From assembly GCA_008828725.1 (NCBI GenBank), contig MEHQ01002267.1, forward strand, positions 19,320-83,319: a stretch of 64,000 nucleotides of DNA, in the 5' to 3' direction. The stretch's first letter is position 1. Each line of letters opens with the position of its first letter. The notes under the pieces were generated by a model. That model ran no database searches and had not been told where the DNA came from. It was given only the letters and a program-made list of their open reading frames with translations. The position numbers were made by a program, and so were the translations under genes. Of the stretch, positions 33,246-44,070 are shown one piece after another. This stretch comes from Saccharina japonica. Its lineage: Eukaryota; Sar; Phaeophyceae; Laminariales; Laminariaceae.

Positions 33246-34220
33246 GACGCGTGTTACGGTACGAGCTTGAACCTACAGTACTCCTCGCTTGAGCGTTATA
33301 CTACTATTAGTATACCTCACCCCAAAAATTGTTTTTTGAGATAGAAGTAGAACGAAACCCGATGAACAGTTCCGTGGTCTACTCTACTGTAGGTACACCA
33401 CGAACACAGTTTTGTAACGTTCTCTGTGTTTTCTGTAAGGGTATTTCGGTATAGGAGCCCCGTCAGCACCTGTGTTGCAGTGCCCACAAAACCAAAAAAA
33501 AACTCTTGACACAGAGACACTGGAACCATACCTGCCCAGTTTTTTTTCCCAGTAGGACATTCCGTAGTTCTGCTCTAGCTCCGAACTTTCCCATTAATCC
33601 AATATTTGGCAAGGCAGATATGAGCTCCTTGGTGCACTCCCGTGAGTGTGTCAAAGCGACAGCAGTTTCCGCGCCCTCCTTCGATGCGGACCTCGTCGCT
33701 GAAAATTGAAAATGTGGTTCCAGGCGTTTGAATTTGTGGATTCCAGTACTGTAGCCAAGTATTTTTTTTCCCTGCCGTAGAACGAGCTCGTGCTCGTTCT
33801 ACAGCAGATTTTTTTTTTCAAGTACCTCGTGCTCGTTTTGCAGCAGGAAAAAAAATACTTGAATACAGTACAAGAAACCGCATATTCAAGCGACTGGAAC
33901 CACATTTTCAAACTTCAACGACGAGGTCCGCATCGAAGGAGGCCACGGAATCTGCTGCCGCTTCGGCACACTGACGGGAGTGTACCAAGAAGCTTATATC
34001 TGCCTTGCCAAGTTTTGTATTAATGGGAAAGTTCAGAGCTAGGGCAGAATTACGAAAAGTTCTACAGGAAAAACAACTGGGGTAGACGTGGTTCCAGTAT
34101 CTCTTTGTCAAGAGATTTGATAAAATCGTGTTTTTTTTGTGGGCACTGCAACACAGGTGTCAGTCAGAAACGTAATGTATTGATTGGCCCAAATGTGCTA
34201 CCCCTATCGTAGCACGCCTC
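33246..34220. mobile_element. MITE family R3, copy 3, split by a foldback element
   Basis: Flanked by GTTC at 33242-33245 and 34221-34224, a 4-bp duplication. The left end starts GACGCGTGTTACGGTACGAG and the right end closes ATCGTAGCACGCCTC. Removing the nested 693-bp element and its 8-bp duplication leaves 274 bp, the same length as copy 2. Confidence 0.8.
33467..34159. mobile_element. Foldback element, 693 bp, inside R3 copy 3
   Basis: Two ~310-340-bp arms are inverted copies of each other: CACCTGTGTTGCAGTGCCCA opens both. They stay alike through CTTTCCCATTAAT, TTGGCAAGGCAGATAT and CCTCCTTCGATGCGGACCTC. The short centre (33770-33850) has its own inner repeats of CTCGTGCTCGTT. Flanking 8-mers CCCGTCAG and TCAGTCAG match at 6 of 8, so a hAT-type origin is possible. 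No coding content. Confidence 0.85.
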
Positions 34221-34224
34221 GTTC

Positions 34225-34604
34225 CAGGAATATTCTGGGAATTTTATTCTACCTGGTACATATGTACGTCAACGGAACGACACACATCGTCGCTGTAGTT
34301 CTGGGATCCAGGGCTCTCTAAGGTTCACAGAGCTGCAGGCTGGAGCTCCGTAGGCTCTGCAAGCACAAACTCGTATACTTTGTAGAATTTACCAACTGTT
34401 TGTAACAACTGAACACTCAACGCGAACAATATATACTCATCGCCCCAACTAATACTCCATGGTGCACAGAACGGGTGGCATACATTACCTGGTGCGATTT
34501 CTAGAGCACAAAACAACATAATTGTCAAGTGACGCCCTGCACAGAGAGTACGTGTGCGGTACTGCAGGCGGCCGTGTATACTACCGTAAGGATGAAGGCT
34601 GTCT
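34225..34604. other. No gene recognised
   Basis: Mixed sequence between the R3 element and the first CCGTGG array. Confidence 0.4.
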
Positions 34605-35250
34605 CAGAGCCCCCACGGATGCAATGCATTTGACTTTTTGGTGGCATGCCACGGCAAGGCCCATGGATTTCCATCGGCCATGGCGGTGCCGCGGCACGTG
34701 CCACGGTTGTGCCCGCGGATACTGCCGTGGTACTTGCCACGGCATCCCACGGCAAGACCCAAAGCAATGTCCCCGGCTAAACCCGCGGCAAGACCCATGG
34801 CAAGACCCATGGCAGGAGTCCCCGTGGGACTTTCCGTGGGACTTTCCGTGGGGCTTTCCGCCGGACTTGCCGTGGGACTTGCTGCGGGATTGCCACGGGA
34901 GTTTCCGTGGGCATTGCCTCGGGGTGTTGTCGCGGGCGTTACCGCGAGCCTTGCCGTGGACATGGTCGCGGGGCTTGCCATGAGTATTGCCGCGATTATT
35001 GCTATGATATATCGTGAATATTGCCGTGGCGTGCCGTGGGTCTTGCGATGTACCGTGGGGATTGCCATAACGTACCGTGAGGATTGCCTTGGCGCTGGCT
35101 GTAGGGCTTGCCGCGGCAGTCGTTCCGGGGCATGTCATGGAAAACGTCGCAGGCTGCCATGACATGCCGCGATGTATCGTGGCATGCCGTGGGCACTGCC
35201 GCGGCTGCCGCGAAAAAATCTAACAATGTAAATCCCTCTCTCAGGGCAAC
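34605..35250. repeat. Dyad-symmetric 12-bp repeat element, copy 1
   Basis: Degenerate 12-bp units built on CCGTGG. From ~34645 to 34810 they run as CCACGG (for example CCACGGCAAGACC). From ~34815 they run as CCGTGG (CCGTGGGACTTT, three in a row), so polarity flips at the middle. The ends are loosely inverted: GGATGCAATGCATTTGACTT on the left, GGATTTACATTGTTAGATTT inward from the right. The period is a multiple of 3, so several frames on both strands stay open for 460-585 bp. These are not treated as genes. A second copy is at 42130-43125. Confidence 0.85.
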
Positions 35251-36539
35251 GTGGTGTTTGGGATGTAACGGAAGAAGAGTAAGCACCCTGGAGGAATTCG
35301 TCGATACGGTGTTCAGGTCTTGAGTTGAGGGTAAACTTCGGGAAACGGCCGCTAGTTTTCCTTGAAACGACCGACACCAAGATGCCAGTAGAAACCGACG
35401 GTACAACAACTTTTACATTATTCATGTTGGAGGGTTTATTTTCGTCCTCCTACAGTTGCGGTTCGGGTAGCAGGGTAGTCCGGTGTGGTGGAGCAAGGTT
35501 GCAGTCGTGATGCAGCATGCGCAGCATACAGAGATAGACCCGAGGCGGTGGTGCGTGGAGCAGGCACACGAGACAAACATAAGTGAGGCGAGTCCTGTTG
35601 GTACGTGAATTCACGGCCGACAGCGGGTGGTGAAGGTGGCTTCTAGAAGGAGGGGGGGCGGAGGGGGGGGTAACAACCCTCTTGTTTCGTTGACAACCGC
35701 CAAGTGTCGAGTAGATCATAGTATTCGGACGAATACCCAACAACGGTATATAGGATGACTGTAGCTGGAACAGGAGGGCGCAGAAACGGACGATTGAAGG
35801 CATCAGGCGGTAGGCCTATTAAGGGTTGTCGATTAGCGTGTGTACCGGCTCTTGGCTGATGTATACGCTGTAGGCTCGCTTGCTGATGACCAGCTAAGAA
35901 GACAAGCTACTCCTCTGGTTGTATCCATTATCCTCCTGGAGGCCGTGCAATGGGCATGACGGCGTTCGTGAATGGAAGACTTATTGGTGACATGCCAAGT
36001 AGGGGGGGGGGGGGCAGTTAGGAGGAGAGCAATCACCGAGCAGAACGTGACCTGCGCAAATAGATGCCCGTGGGCGTGAGAAACGAAGGCCGGGTTTTTT
36101 TTCCTGCCTACCGCCCAGCACTCATTTTCACACGATCAAGTATACGGGGGGCGGGAAGCTGCAAGGACAGAGACATGCAGTAATAACGGAGTATCGACTG
36201 GTGCTGCGGTAGGGAGGCTACCTCTATACCACTCGGGCGAATGTCTCTGTACGTCACTCAAAATTGGACACAAAGCTATGTTGTTGCCGCAGGGTAGCGA
36301 ACAATACCATGGCGGTGCATATCACGAAAACAAACAGCCGAAATACTCAAGACTGCTAAGAAATATGGTGGTCACTCGGCCGAGTGGCTCTCATCGGCTG
36401 AAACTAATGGGCTAAAATGTGACCCCACTATAATAGTCTATCCGGTGCTATTGGCCAAGGAATTTCGAATTTCAAACTCAGTATTACAATAATTTGTAAG
36501 GAGGCAAAGTGTGGTCCGCAGTTCGAAATATGAAAATAA
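35251..36539. other. No gene recognised
   Basis: Mixed sequence with G runs at ~35651-35669 and 36002-36014. Frames are short and have no known domain. Confidence 0.4.
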
Positions 36540-37320
36540 AAGTACAGAACGTTGCGACCGCGGTTCTGGCTTGTTTCTGGCCCCTTTTGAATTCAGGTTA
36601 GGGTTGGGTTGGCCCGTGTACCTTGATCTCCCATTAGAAAGTTAAGAAGTGGTTCCTTTCCCGCATTAACTAACAACCCCACCCCAGGAAGATCCTACCG
36701 GACACGGGAGTTAATCTGGTGTTAACGTGTTAATATTACGCAGTCAACAACGATTTGATCGTGTCGACTTAAATCATGGCCGACTCTCAGCTCCACAACA
36801 ATTTGTTTTTTTTTGCGTAGGCAAGGGGGGGTGGAAGCCAATGGAACACCCAAGGAAATTTCCAAAATTCCACGAGATTACGGGAGTGAGATTCTAAGAA
36901 AAGTTACAAATGCGTATTGCGGAACAAACCTGCTGTAATGGAGTACGTAGTATTAACGGAATGGCCGGGGGGACATTGCGGGAGGTTTCCGGAAAAATCG
37001 CAGAAAAGTCACTACTATATAGTGTTTTACGAGTTGTGCAAGGCAAGGGGAGAACCGTGGTCGTCGGGTCCGGAATAATAATTATATTACGAAAACGACG
37101 TAGTCGCGTTGCTCGCCCGTTCTTGGCCCGTTTGGGGGTCCAGGTTGGGGTCAGGGTTAGGATGAGGATTAAGGTTAGGCTTAGGGGTTGGGTTGCGTCT
37201 ATGCCCGTACTGTGATCCCACCAGGAAGTAAGTGCTTCCTAGCCCGCAAACAAAGAAACAGCCCGACTCCCGGAAGATCTTGCCAGACACTTGGTCAATA
37301 TTACTATCATTAATAGTAGT
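36540..37320. repeat. Diverged duplicated segment with TTAGGG-like words
   Basis: 36540-36730 and 37090-37320 share an order of words: GGGTTAGG/GGTTGGGTT, a GTGATC/TTGATC step, then GTTCCT/GCTTCCT and GGAAGATC. Near 37145-37195 there are degenerate GGGTTAGG and GGTTAGGC motifs. No telomeric tandem run is present. Confidence 0.5.
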
Positions 37321-37444
37321 ATTCTATGAACCATTATGTACAGTAGTTGAGACAGGTTCAGAGGAAGTTTGTGGCAGTAGATCTTATTGTAGATCTCACA
37401 TTTTCGGCTCATTATCACATTCTAGCCCGATATATGTTGTGCGT

Positions 37445-37640
37445 CAGTGCGTTCTTCACATGAAACGTTAAACCGTTATTTTTGCCCATCGACATCCAAC
37501 ACACCCAGTAGTGTCTGCGCTGATTCTTCATCCTGGAGAGAAGCAAGCTCTGTGGCCACAAAACTACGACGCCGAGATACAATACTACAACATTAGATTG
37601 CCGTAAGGAGGGTAGACAATGCAACGCAAGGTCATCGTAG
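37445..37640 (+). repeat. Dispersed repeat R2, copy 3
   Basis: Shares CGTTAAACCGTT, CATCGACATCCAACACACCC, TGATTCTTCATCC and GTGGCCACAAAACTACGACG with the copies at 11.2 and 14.1 kb. Confidence 0.75.
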
Positions 37641-39474
37641 TGGATACGAACGCCAGCAACCCAGATTTCTATTGGAAGATAGAGAAACGGAAGACGAAGA
37701 AACATACATGTAGAAAAGAAAGAAAATAACGAAGACGACAACTAAACACAGTGAAAGAGATATGAAACTAAAGCAACGAAGCCAGTATAGCACTCCGAAA
37801 AATAATACCATACGAGTATACATACGAGTATACCGTACGAATATCAAAGAAACCCCAACAAGCGGAAGAATAATACCACCCAACGAGCAAAAAGGGAGGT
37901 TCGATGTACAAATAGGGAAATACAAATTAGATAAAAACCAAACAAAAAAAGAGGGGAAAAAAAACAGAACTCAAGGCAGACCTAAACAAAAGGACTCGAT
38001 GCAGAAGCCGACATGGGTTCCGAGCTTCGAATATACCTGGGAGTGAGTATAGCCACGCGGTCTGCCACCTCCATGTTATATTGGGCGATTGTGGCGTCCG
38101 TACCGCTATCAGTGCGACCCTACCCCCAGCGGCAAGATAAAAAGAGAGAGACACACATGGACATGGAGAAAGATAACCAAGGTCGCGAAATAAATCCATG
38201 AATTCAAGGGTGGTACTGTAGTGCGTATTCGATTGAGTATTACTGTAGATACGCAGGGAAGGAGAACTGGCTGGACGAGCTTGGTGGTGTACGACGAATT
38301 GTGTAAGTTTTTTTATTCTGAATGAATAACGCCCTGCTGCACATTGTCGGAGGGCAAACGGAATAATAATAACAATAACAATAATAAGCATTCAAAAAGT
38401 ACAGCTGTGTGCCTATTCAGAGTGTAAGGCAAAACCAAAACTAAAACTAACGGGAAACAGACGGAGTGGAGGAAATGCCGCACGAGAGAAACAAACCGTC
38501 GCGAGTGTGGTGTTATCGTGACGGTGTGAGCATATAGAATATGTATATATTCATTCGCGCGTACAATAGCTGCGTAAAATACTGTACGCAAGACGGTGCT
38601 GGACAAATAGTTCCCCACACACCACCACTGTTGTTATATATCGGTGCACCAGCCCGGTATTATTACGTGTTTACAAATCAAGTATAGATACGTATACGAT
38701 ACTACAGTAGTACTGTATGTAAATATAACGATGCCGGGTGTTGGAGCCAAGATGACATAGTCTATGTGATATAGTATCCTGGGCTGAAGCGAGTGCCGTT
38801 CTCTCGAATGACAAGAGCCACCACAACTCCACCGTTTCCAGAACACGCTGACTACTCTGCTGCTGCTGCTGCTGCGGTGCTGCTGCAGCCCCAACGTTCC
38901 CTGTCGTTGGGGGCGTCGTCATACCAACGGCAACCTTCGCTCGGCGTCATATTGTACTCGCTCCTGGAACACACGCGTCCCCACCAGCTGGTTCCCACTA
39001 CAGTAGTAGTATTCAAAGACTGCGAGCGGCCGGCTGATTTTCTCGAGTGATCCCGCTGCTCGACAACCGCTTTGTATGTGCATTGTTTGGCTGTACTCGT
39101 CGCACCGAGATACATAATGTCTGGTCATGCATTATGCACTGTAAGTAAAATGCCTCGTCGTGACTGTGATTGATGGTTGAGCGCATGACAGGTACTTACT
39201 GTAGACGTTATTTCGCAGGCAGACCAACACAGCACAGCAAACTAGCCCACTTCGGGGGGCTAACGCGAGATAGCTCAAAAGTGCGACTACAGCAAGCAGC
39301 AGTATATTATATCAGGTACGGCGTTAGACCGTACCCTCAACACGAAACGTACTCTCAACATGAAACCTACTCTCACCTCGTTCTTCTCTACCAGGTATTA
39401 TACTGGCTGCTGAGGATGGGCACGTGGCCTGTGGATGGCACGACACACGGGACAGCAGCAGCAGCAGTACAATA
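37641..39474. other. No gene recognised
   Basis: AT-rich with CAG/CTG-rich spots (38857-38880, 39450-39470). Frames are short and domain-free. Confidence 0.4.
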
Positions 39475-39690
39475 GTAAATCGGGGCTTCTGATTGCGGTC
39501 GGCGGTTGGGCCCAGGCACCACAGAGCTTGTATATATTGAGAATGTAGAATCGGCACGGGCGCTGGATGTGCAGAATGTCGACGGATATCATATAACACA
39601 CACGGTGTGTTAAATATGTACCTGGTATATTTCTGCTTGTACTGTACAGTAAAACTGTTTGTTTGTTTGCTTGAATGTTTTATATTTCTT
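39475..39690 (-). repeat. Dispersed repeat R2, copy 4, inverted
   Basis: On the minus strand it reads through ACATTCAAGCAAACAAACAA, GTCGACATTCTGCACATCC and GTGCCGATTCTACATTC, matching copy 2 at 14012-14240. Confidence 0.75.
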
Positions 39691-42129
39691 GATGTTATCA
39701 ACAGGCACCTGTCAACCATATATGTCTAAAGCTTCGAGTACTGCGCATACAAGATAACTTAAAACCCTGGTACATAAATAGACGATAAGACTATTAAATG
39801 CACTTTGGCTGTCACTTCCACGAAATATTCACTGAATTACACGAAAAATCGCCGAATGGGGGGAAAGTCAAACATCATGTACATCGTTGGGGGAACGGAG
39901 CTGTTCTGCTCCCTTTTCTTCCGCGTGCATACGCCTCCCCTACACCTAAGTAACATAACAAGAGGGGCGGGGGGGCTGCGCCGCCTCTTCCCCCCCGCAT
40001 GTCCACGCCTACCACCGAAACGCATATCAAAACGCGGTTGACCTCCTTAGATACACGTGCCGACTATATTATGTTCCCCGCCCTGAAGTTCATACCCTAA
40101 AAATAGTAACATGTAATCTTGGGATCATGTTGGAACCCCTCGCAAGTGGTATCATACAGGACCGACCGTCTTCATCCTCACAGAGACAGTCGGCAAAGCC
40201 AAAACAGGTTGAAGAGAGCAGGCACATCATATGTTGCGTCAATCCGAGCTTGCCACGTCAGCGCCGCGGGGTTCACCCTCGTCGCGTTAGATTACCTGCA
40301 GAAACGCGCTATCTAGCTAATTCGTGGAGTTGGAGGCATGACCCATATGACCGCACCGGTTGAAAGTTGATTATGCCTTGAAAGGAAAAAGAGTTACGTA
40401 TACCTTGACTTTTCTCTGGTCGTCGAGGTACGAGCCAAATACACGCCGGTGATCGGCATTGTACCACCAATGAGTGAAACTTGTCGAAAATTCCGTAGTT
40501 CTGTGCTGTACAGTAGCACTGCACGTGTAGTGCCGACCCCGGTTGACTCGTGGGACATAGTCAACCGCAAGCGGAGGCCAGAAGCGGCGAGGTGTTGCTA
40601 CACGATTGATCCCGATTATGCGGCCCCGATGCGCGTTCGGCCGAAGAGAGAGGCGGTCAGCTTGGCGGTGCTAGTTCTGAATGCGGGTCTAATAAAGTGG
40701 GATCCACTGACAAGTGTGCTTGAAGTCCATTCATTTCACGTTTCCAAGGCGGAGGGTAATGTCCAATGCGCCTCTGGGACGTGGGCACCATGATGCCTAC
40801 GTGGTGTCGGGGTCGGTTATTTGCTTACTCCACTTACTTACTATTTATGCCTCACATTACTGTAGCCGATATTATTGTTTGGACGTCGAATCATCGCCTT
40901 GATAGTGACGATGTGGCATGGAGAGCGATCCCTATCTGCAGCCCGCCTATGTACGCAACGAACGCTCTGTACACCCAGTATACCTCCCAAGATACAATTA
41001 TTACACCATAGATAGATGTAGAGCTTTCCCGGTATAAAGGGGATTTCGGGTACTGCGCCGAACTCGCCGACAGGCATTTCGGAAGGCGGGCAATGCCGTT
41101 TGTTTTAGGTGGATACTGCTTGCTATCGTCATGGAAGTTTGAGCAGGGCTTGTTGTTAGACGAGGCGATAGCCAGTCGATGTTAGTACCTTGAGTGATAC
41201 CCAGTGCGTTTACCGTACGCAGGCCGTGTCACGCAACGAGTAAATATACAAAGAAACAATGTGCTCGTTGTTTGTGTATGGTCGTCCAGGGCCATCAGTA
41301 GCCGACTGGTGCCACACTATGTTTAATAGCTTTGATCTAGACCACACGAGACCACACCATCTATAACCAGCCGACATCCTCAACACTCAACAGCCTTCAA
41401 GCCTCGCTCTGGGAAGGCGGTTGTGGTTATGCTGTGTGGTACGTGCGGTCCGGCGCAGGAGCGTCGAAAGGCGTCCAGGTCGACGCGCACATTCTTGTAT
41501 CATTTGGCCTTGTATCCTTGCGGCTGAAAGCTCAACACAGGGAGAAGAGGGAGATCACACAATCACAGCATCAGGTTGTCAGACGAGGTACAAGGAGAAG
41601 CAGCTGGGAAAAGCGAGCCCATCTTCCGCATTGGGCACAGGAACCCATGGGAACGCTCCAACGGGGTCGTTTATTTCGGGATAAGAGCTTCAACGGTGGC
41701 AGCCCGCTCAGTTCCCGTCGGGGCCGGGTCTAAAACAACACTCGACGCCTTGGAAATTTTACCGTGGAGCTGGCAAGCTTCTCAGGTGAGTGGGGTCAGT
41801 GGTGTGCTTGGTCGGGTGTGCATCGCGCACAAACAAGGTCCCTCGGTCGTGACGGGACCCAAAGGCCCCTCGAGTGTGACGGACCTGTGACATTCCGTCA
41901 TGTCTGGCGGATAGTGTAGGCGCAGTGTTTTGTCACGAATCATCTTCTGTAACATATACTGCTGTACCGCACTATGCATCGTCACAATGGGGCAGACGTG
42001 GGGCGGAGGTCGTGAGTGACAGCCCTCGACCTGATGATCAAGGCACCCGCCAAGCGAGGCCTAGGCGCCACTTGAAAACCCTCATGTATTTCACACCAGG
42101 CACCAAGTACGAGCTATTGAGCCAAATCA
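39691..42129. other. No gene recognised
   Basis: Contains a repeat shared with 20149-20205 (40000-40050). Several 60-115-codon frames exist, none with a recognisable domain. Confidence 0.4.
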
Positions 42130-43125
42130 GACACGGATGCACATTAGTTGACTTTTTGGGGGAGTGCCGTGGAAGTGACCGTGGCAACCCACGGCGTTCC
42201 ACGGCTATTTTCACGGCATTCCGCGGGAACACCACGGGCTTCCACGGCAAGGACCACGGGTTTCCATCGTTTATGGCGTTTCCATAGCAAGTGCCACGGT
42301 TGTGTTCGGGGCACATGCCGTGGTTCTGTCCATGCCAACAGCCGTGGAACTCGCCATGGCAACCAACGGAAGTACAACAGCAATTGCCACAGCTTGTTCA
42401 ATATTTGAATCCGTAGAAATTGCCGCGACTATCCGCGGAAATCCATGAGTATCCACATAAATCCACGGCAGCTGCCACGGACACTGCCACGGCAATTGCC
42501 ACGGAGTTCCACAGCAATCCACGGTCGTTAACACGTCAATCCACGTCGAACCACGGTAATGGCCACGGCATTGCCACGGCATTTCCCACTACAAATACAT
42601 ATCCCGCGTAGAAGGGGGGGGGGGGTCAGTATGCATGAAAATATTGTTATACATAACCTAAAAGTACTTATTAATTAGAGGGATCAGTGCACCCTGGCTT
42701 GTCGTGGATAGCCGTGGATAGCCGTGGGCATTGCCGCGGGTGTTTCTGTGGGCGTTGCCATGGGTGTTCCGTGGAAGCTTCCGTGGGCAGAGCCGTGCGC
42801 GTTGCCGTGGATCGCCGTGGGGATTACCGTGGGTTTTGCCGTTGTGTCGTGGCTTGCCATGGTATGCCGTGGAGGCGTGCCGTGGGTATTGCCGTGGACC
42901 TTGCCGTGAAGATTGTCGCGGAGATTGCCATGGCAAGTGCCATGGATCGCCACGGCAGTTCGTGGAAGTTCGTGGCAGTCTGTGGAAGTCCGTGGCCTGT
43001 CCGTGGTAGCCCGTGGCCTATCCGCGGTAGCCCGTGGAATGCTGTGGAAAGACCCGTGGAACGCTGTGGGTTTCCATGGGCACTGCCTCGGCGTTCCACC
43101 AAAACGTCTAATAACTTACATACCT
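42130..43125. repeat. Dyad-symmetric 12-bp repeat element, copy 2
   Basis: 42160-42590 holds CCACGG-polarity units (CCACGGCAATTGCCACGG) and 42700-43090 holds CCGTGG-polarity units (GCCGTGGGCATTG), around a ~100-bp non-repeat centre (42598-42697) that includes a 12-G run at 42614-42625. The ends are inverted: GGATGCACATTAGTTGACTT on the left, GGTATGTAAGTTATTAGACG inward from the right. It is larger than copy 1, with its two arms more balanced. Confidence 0.85.
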
Positions 43126-43564
43126 CGAATCAGAACGAGCGACGTCGTGTCAGCAAGTGACTAGTACCATGGATATGGTTCTGGTTCCAGGAGAAAGGCT
43201 AGAGCTCTTTACTCTCGGAGTGGATCGGGTGATCCGAAAACTGAGCGTATGAGGCCACGTTCGAGATGTCGGACTCTGAGAAAGCACTATTGGACGGTAC
43301 ATTGGATCGAATTCTTGCTCAGTGATACATGCGCCACAATACATCTTGAGAGTGTTACTGCGACACAAAAGCAAACCTCTAGCTTCAAGTACGTTGTCCC
43401 CATAAGCGTGGGTGCAGCTCTGAAGGGGTTACCGGTAAGTGGTCAACGATTCTACTGTGCCGTCGGCGAAATACAGCTTGATTCTCGCACAAAGGTGGTG
43501 AAGGGTAGTGAGCACGTTGCTGCTACAAGTATGATCTGCCAGCTATGTTTGTAAATGTGGTTGC
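43126..43564. other. No gene recognised
   Basis: Mixed sequence between the 12-bp array and R1 copy C. One 101-codon frame (43249-43554) without a domain. Confidence 0.4.
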
Positions 43565-44070
43565 AGTGCACGGCAGACAGGCACTCAGTACGATCGCCGC
43601 AGAAAATGTGAGGCAGACGAATTTGAGGCAGTTTGTGGTTCGAACCGACGCAACTGCAATGCACGTTTCCGATTCAGGTTCTGATGTCAACTCTGATATT
43701 GGTCTTTCCTTGTCTGTGTTTAGCTTTTGCTTTATTCGTATTGGAGTCCGCTTTTATTTCGGGTCTAGCTTCGTCACGGACTCCAGGCACATTGTTGGTA
43801 CAACCTCGGGCGCATGACGGACCCTTGCACAGGCAAACAGGGTCAAGGTGCTGGAGCGCTCCTCGTGTAGACATAAAACACGTAGTTAAGTAGATATATT
43901 ATAGGACATCGAAGGGGACCTCGAAGCGGAGTCAAGCAAGCCAAGTGGAGAAAAACCTCGCACTCATTTCTACCTCAATAAATCCTCACCAAGTATATGA
44001 ACTCCCGAATATATGTAACCGCCATCGTACCGGCTGTATCGAGTACAAGCACAATCAATATACTCCTTGC
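43565..44070. mobile_element. Repeat family R1, copy C (ends only)
   Basis: 43565-43797 matches the tail of copy A in direct orientation. 43798-43890 is the inverse of the family head (GCGCATGACGGACCC, GGAGCGCTCCTC, GTAGACATAAAACACGTAG). 43960-44060 matches 50140-50240 (CTCACCAAGTATATGAACTC, TATCGAGTACAAGCACAATC). Tail followed by inverted head suggests terminal inverted repeats. No coding region remains. Confidence 0.65.

Noticed and set aside
34522-35165. Long repeat-protein genes on both strands
   Set aside because: All frames are products of a 12-bp repeat without stops, and several overlap on opposite strands.
37130-37200. Interstitial telomere
   Set aside because: Only scattered GGGTTAGG-like words without a regular tandem run.
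25942-43890. A single large self-replicating (Polinton-size) element
   Set aside because: The facing terminal repeats are suggestive, but no polymerase, integrase, protease or capsid gene was seen in the interval.
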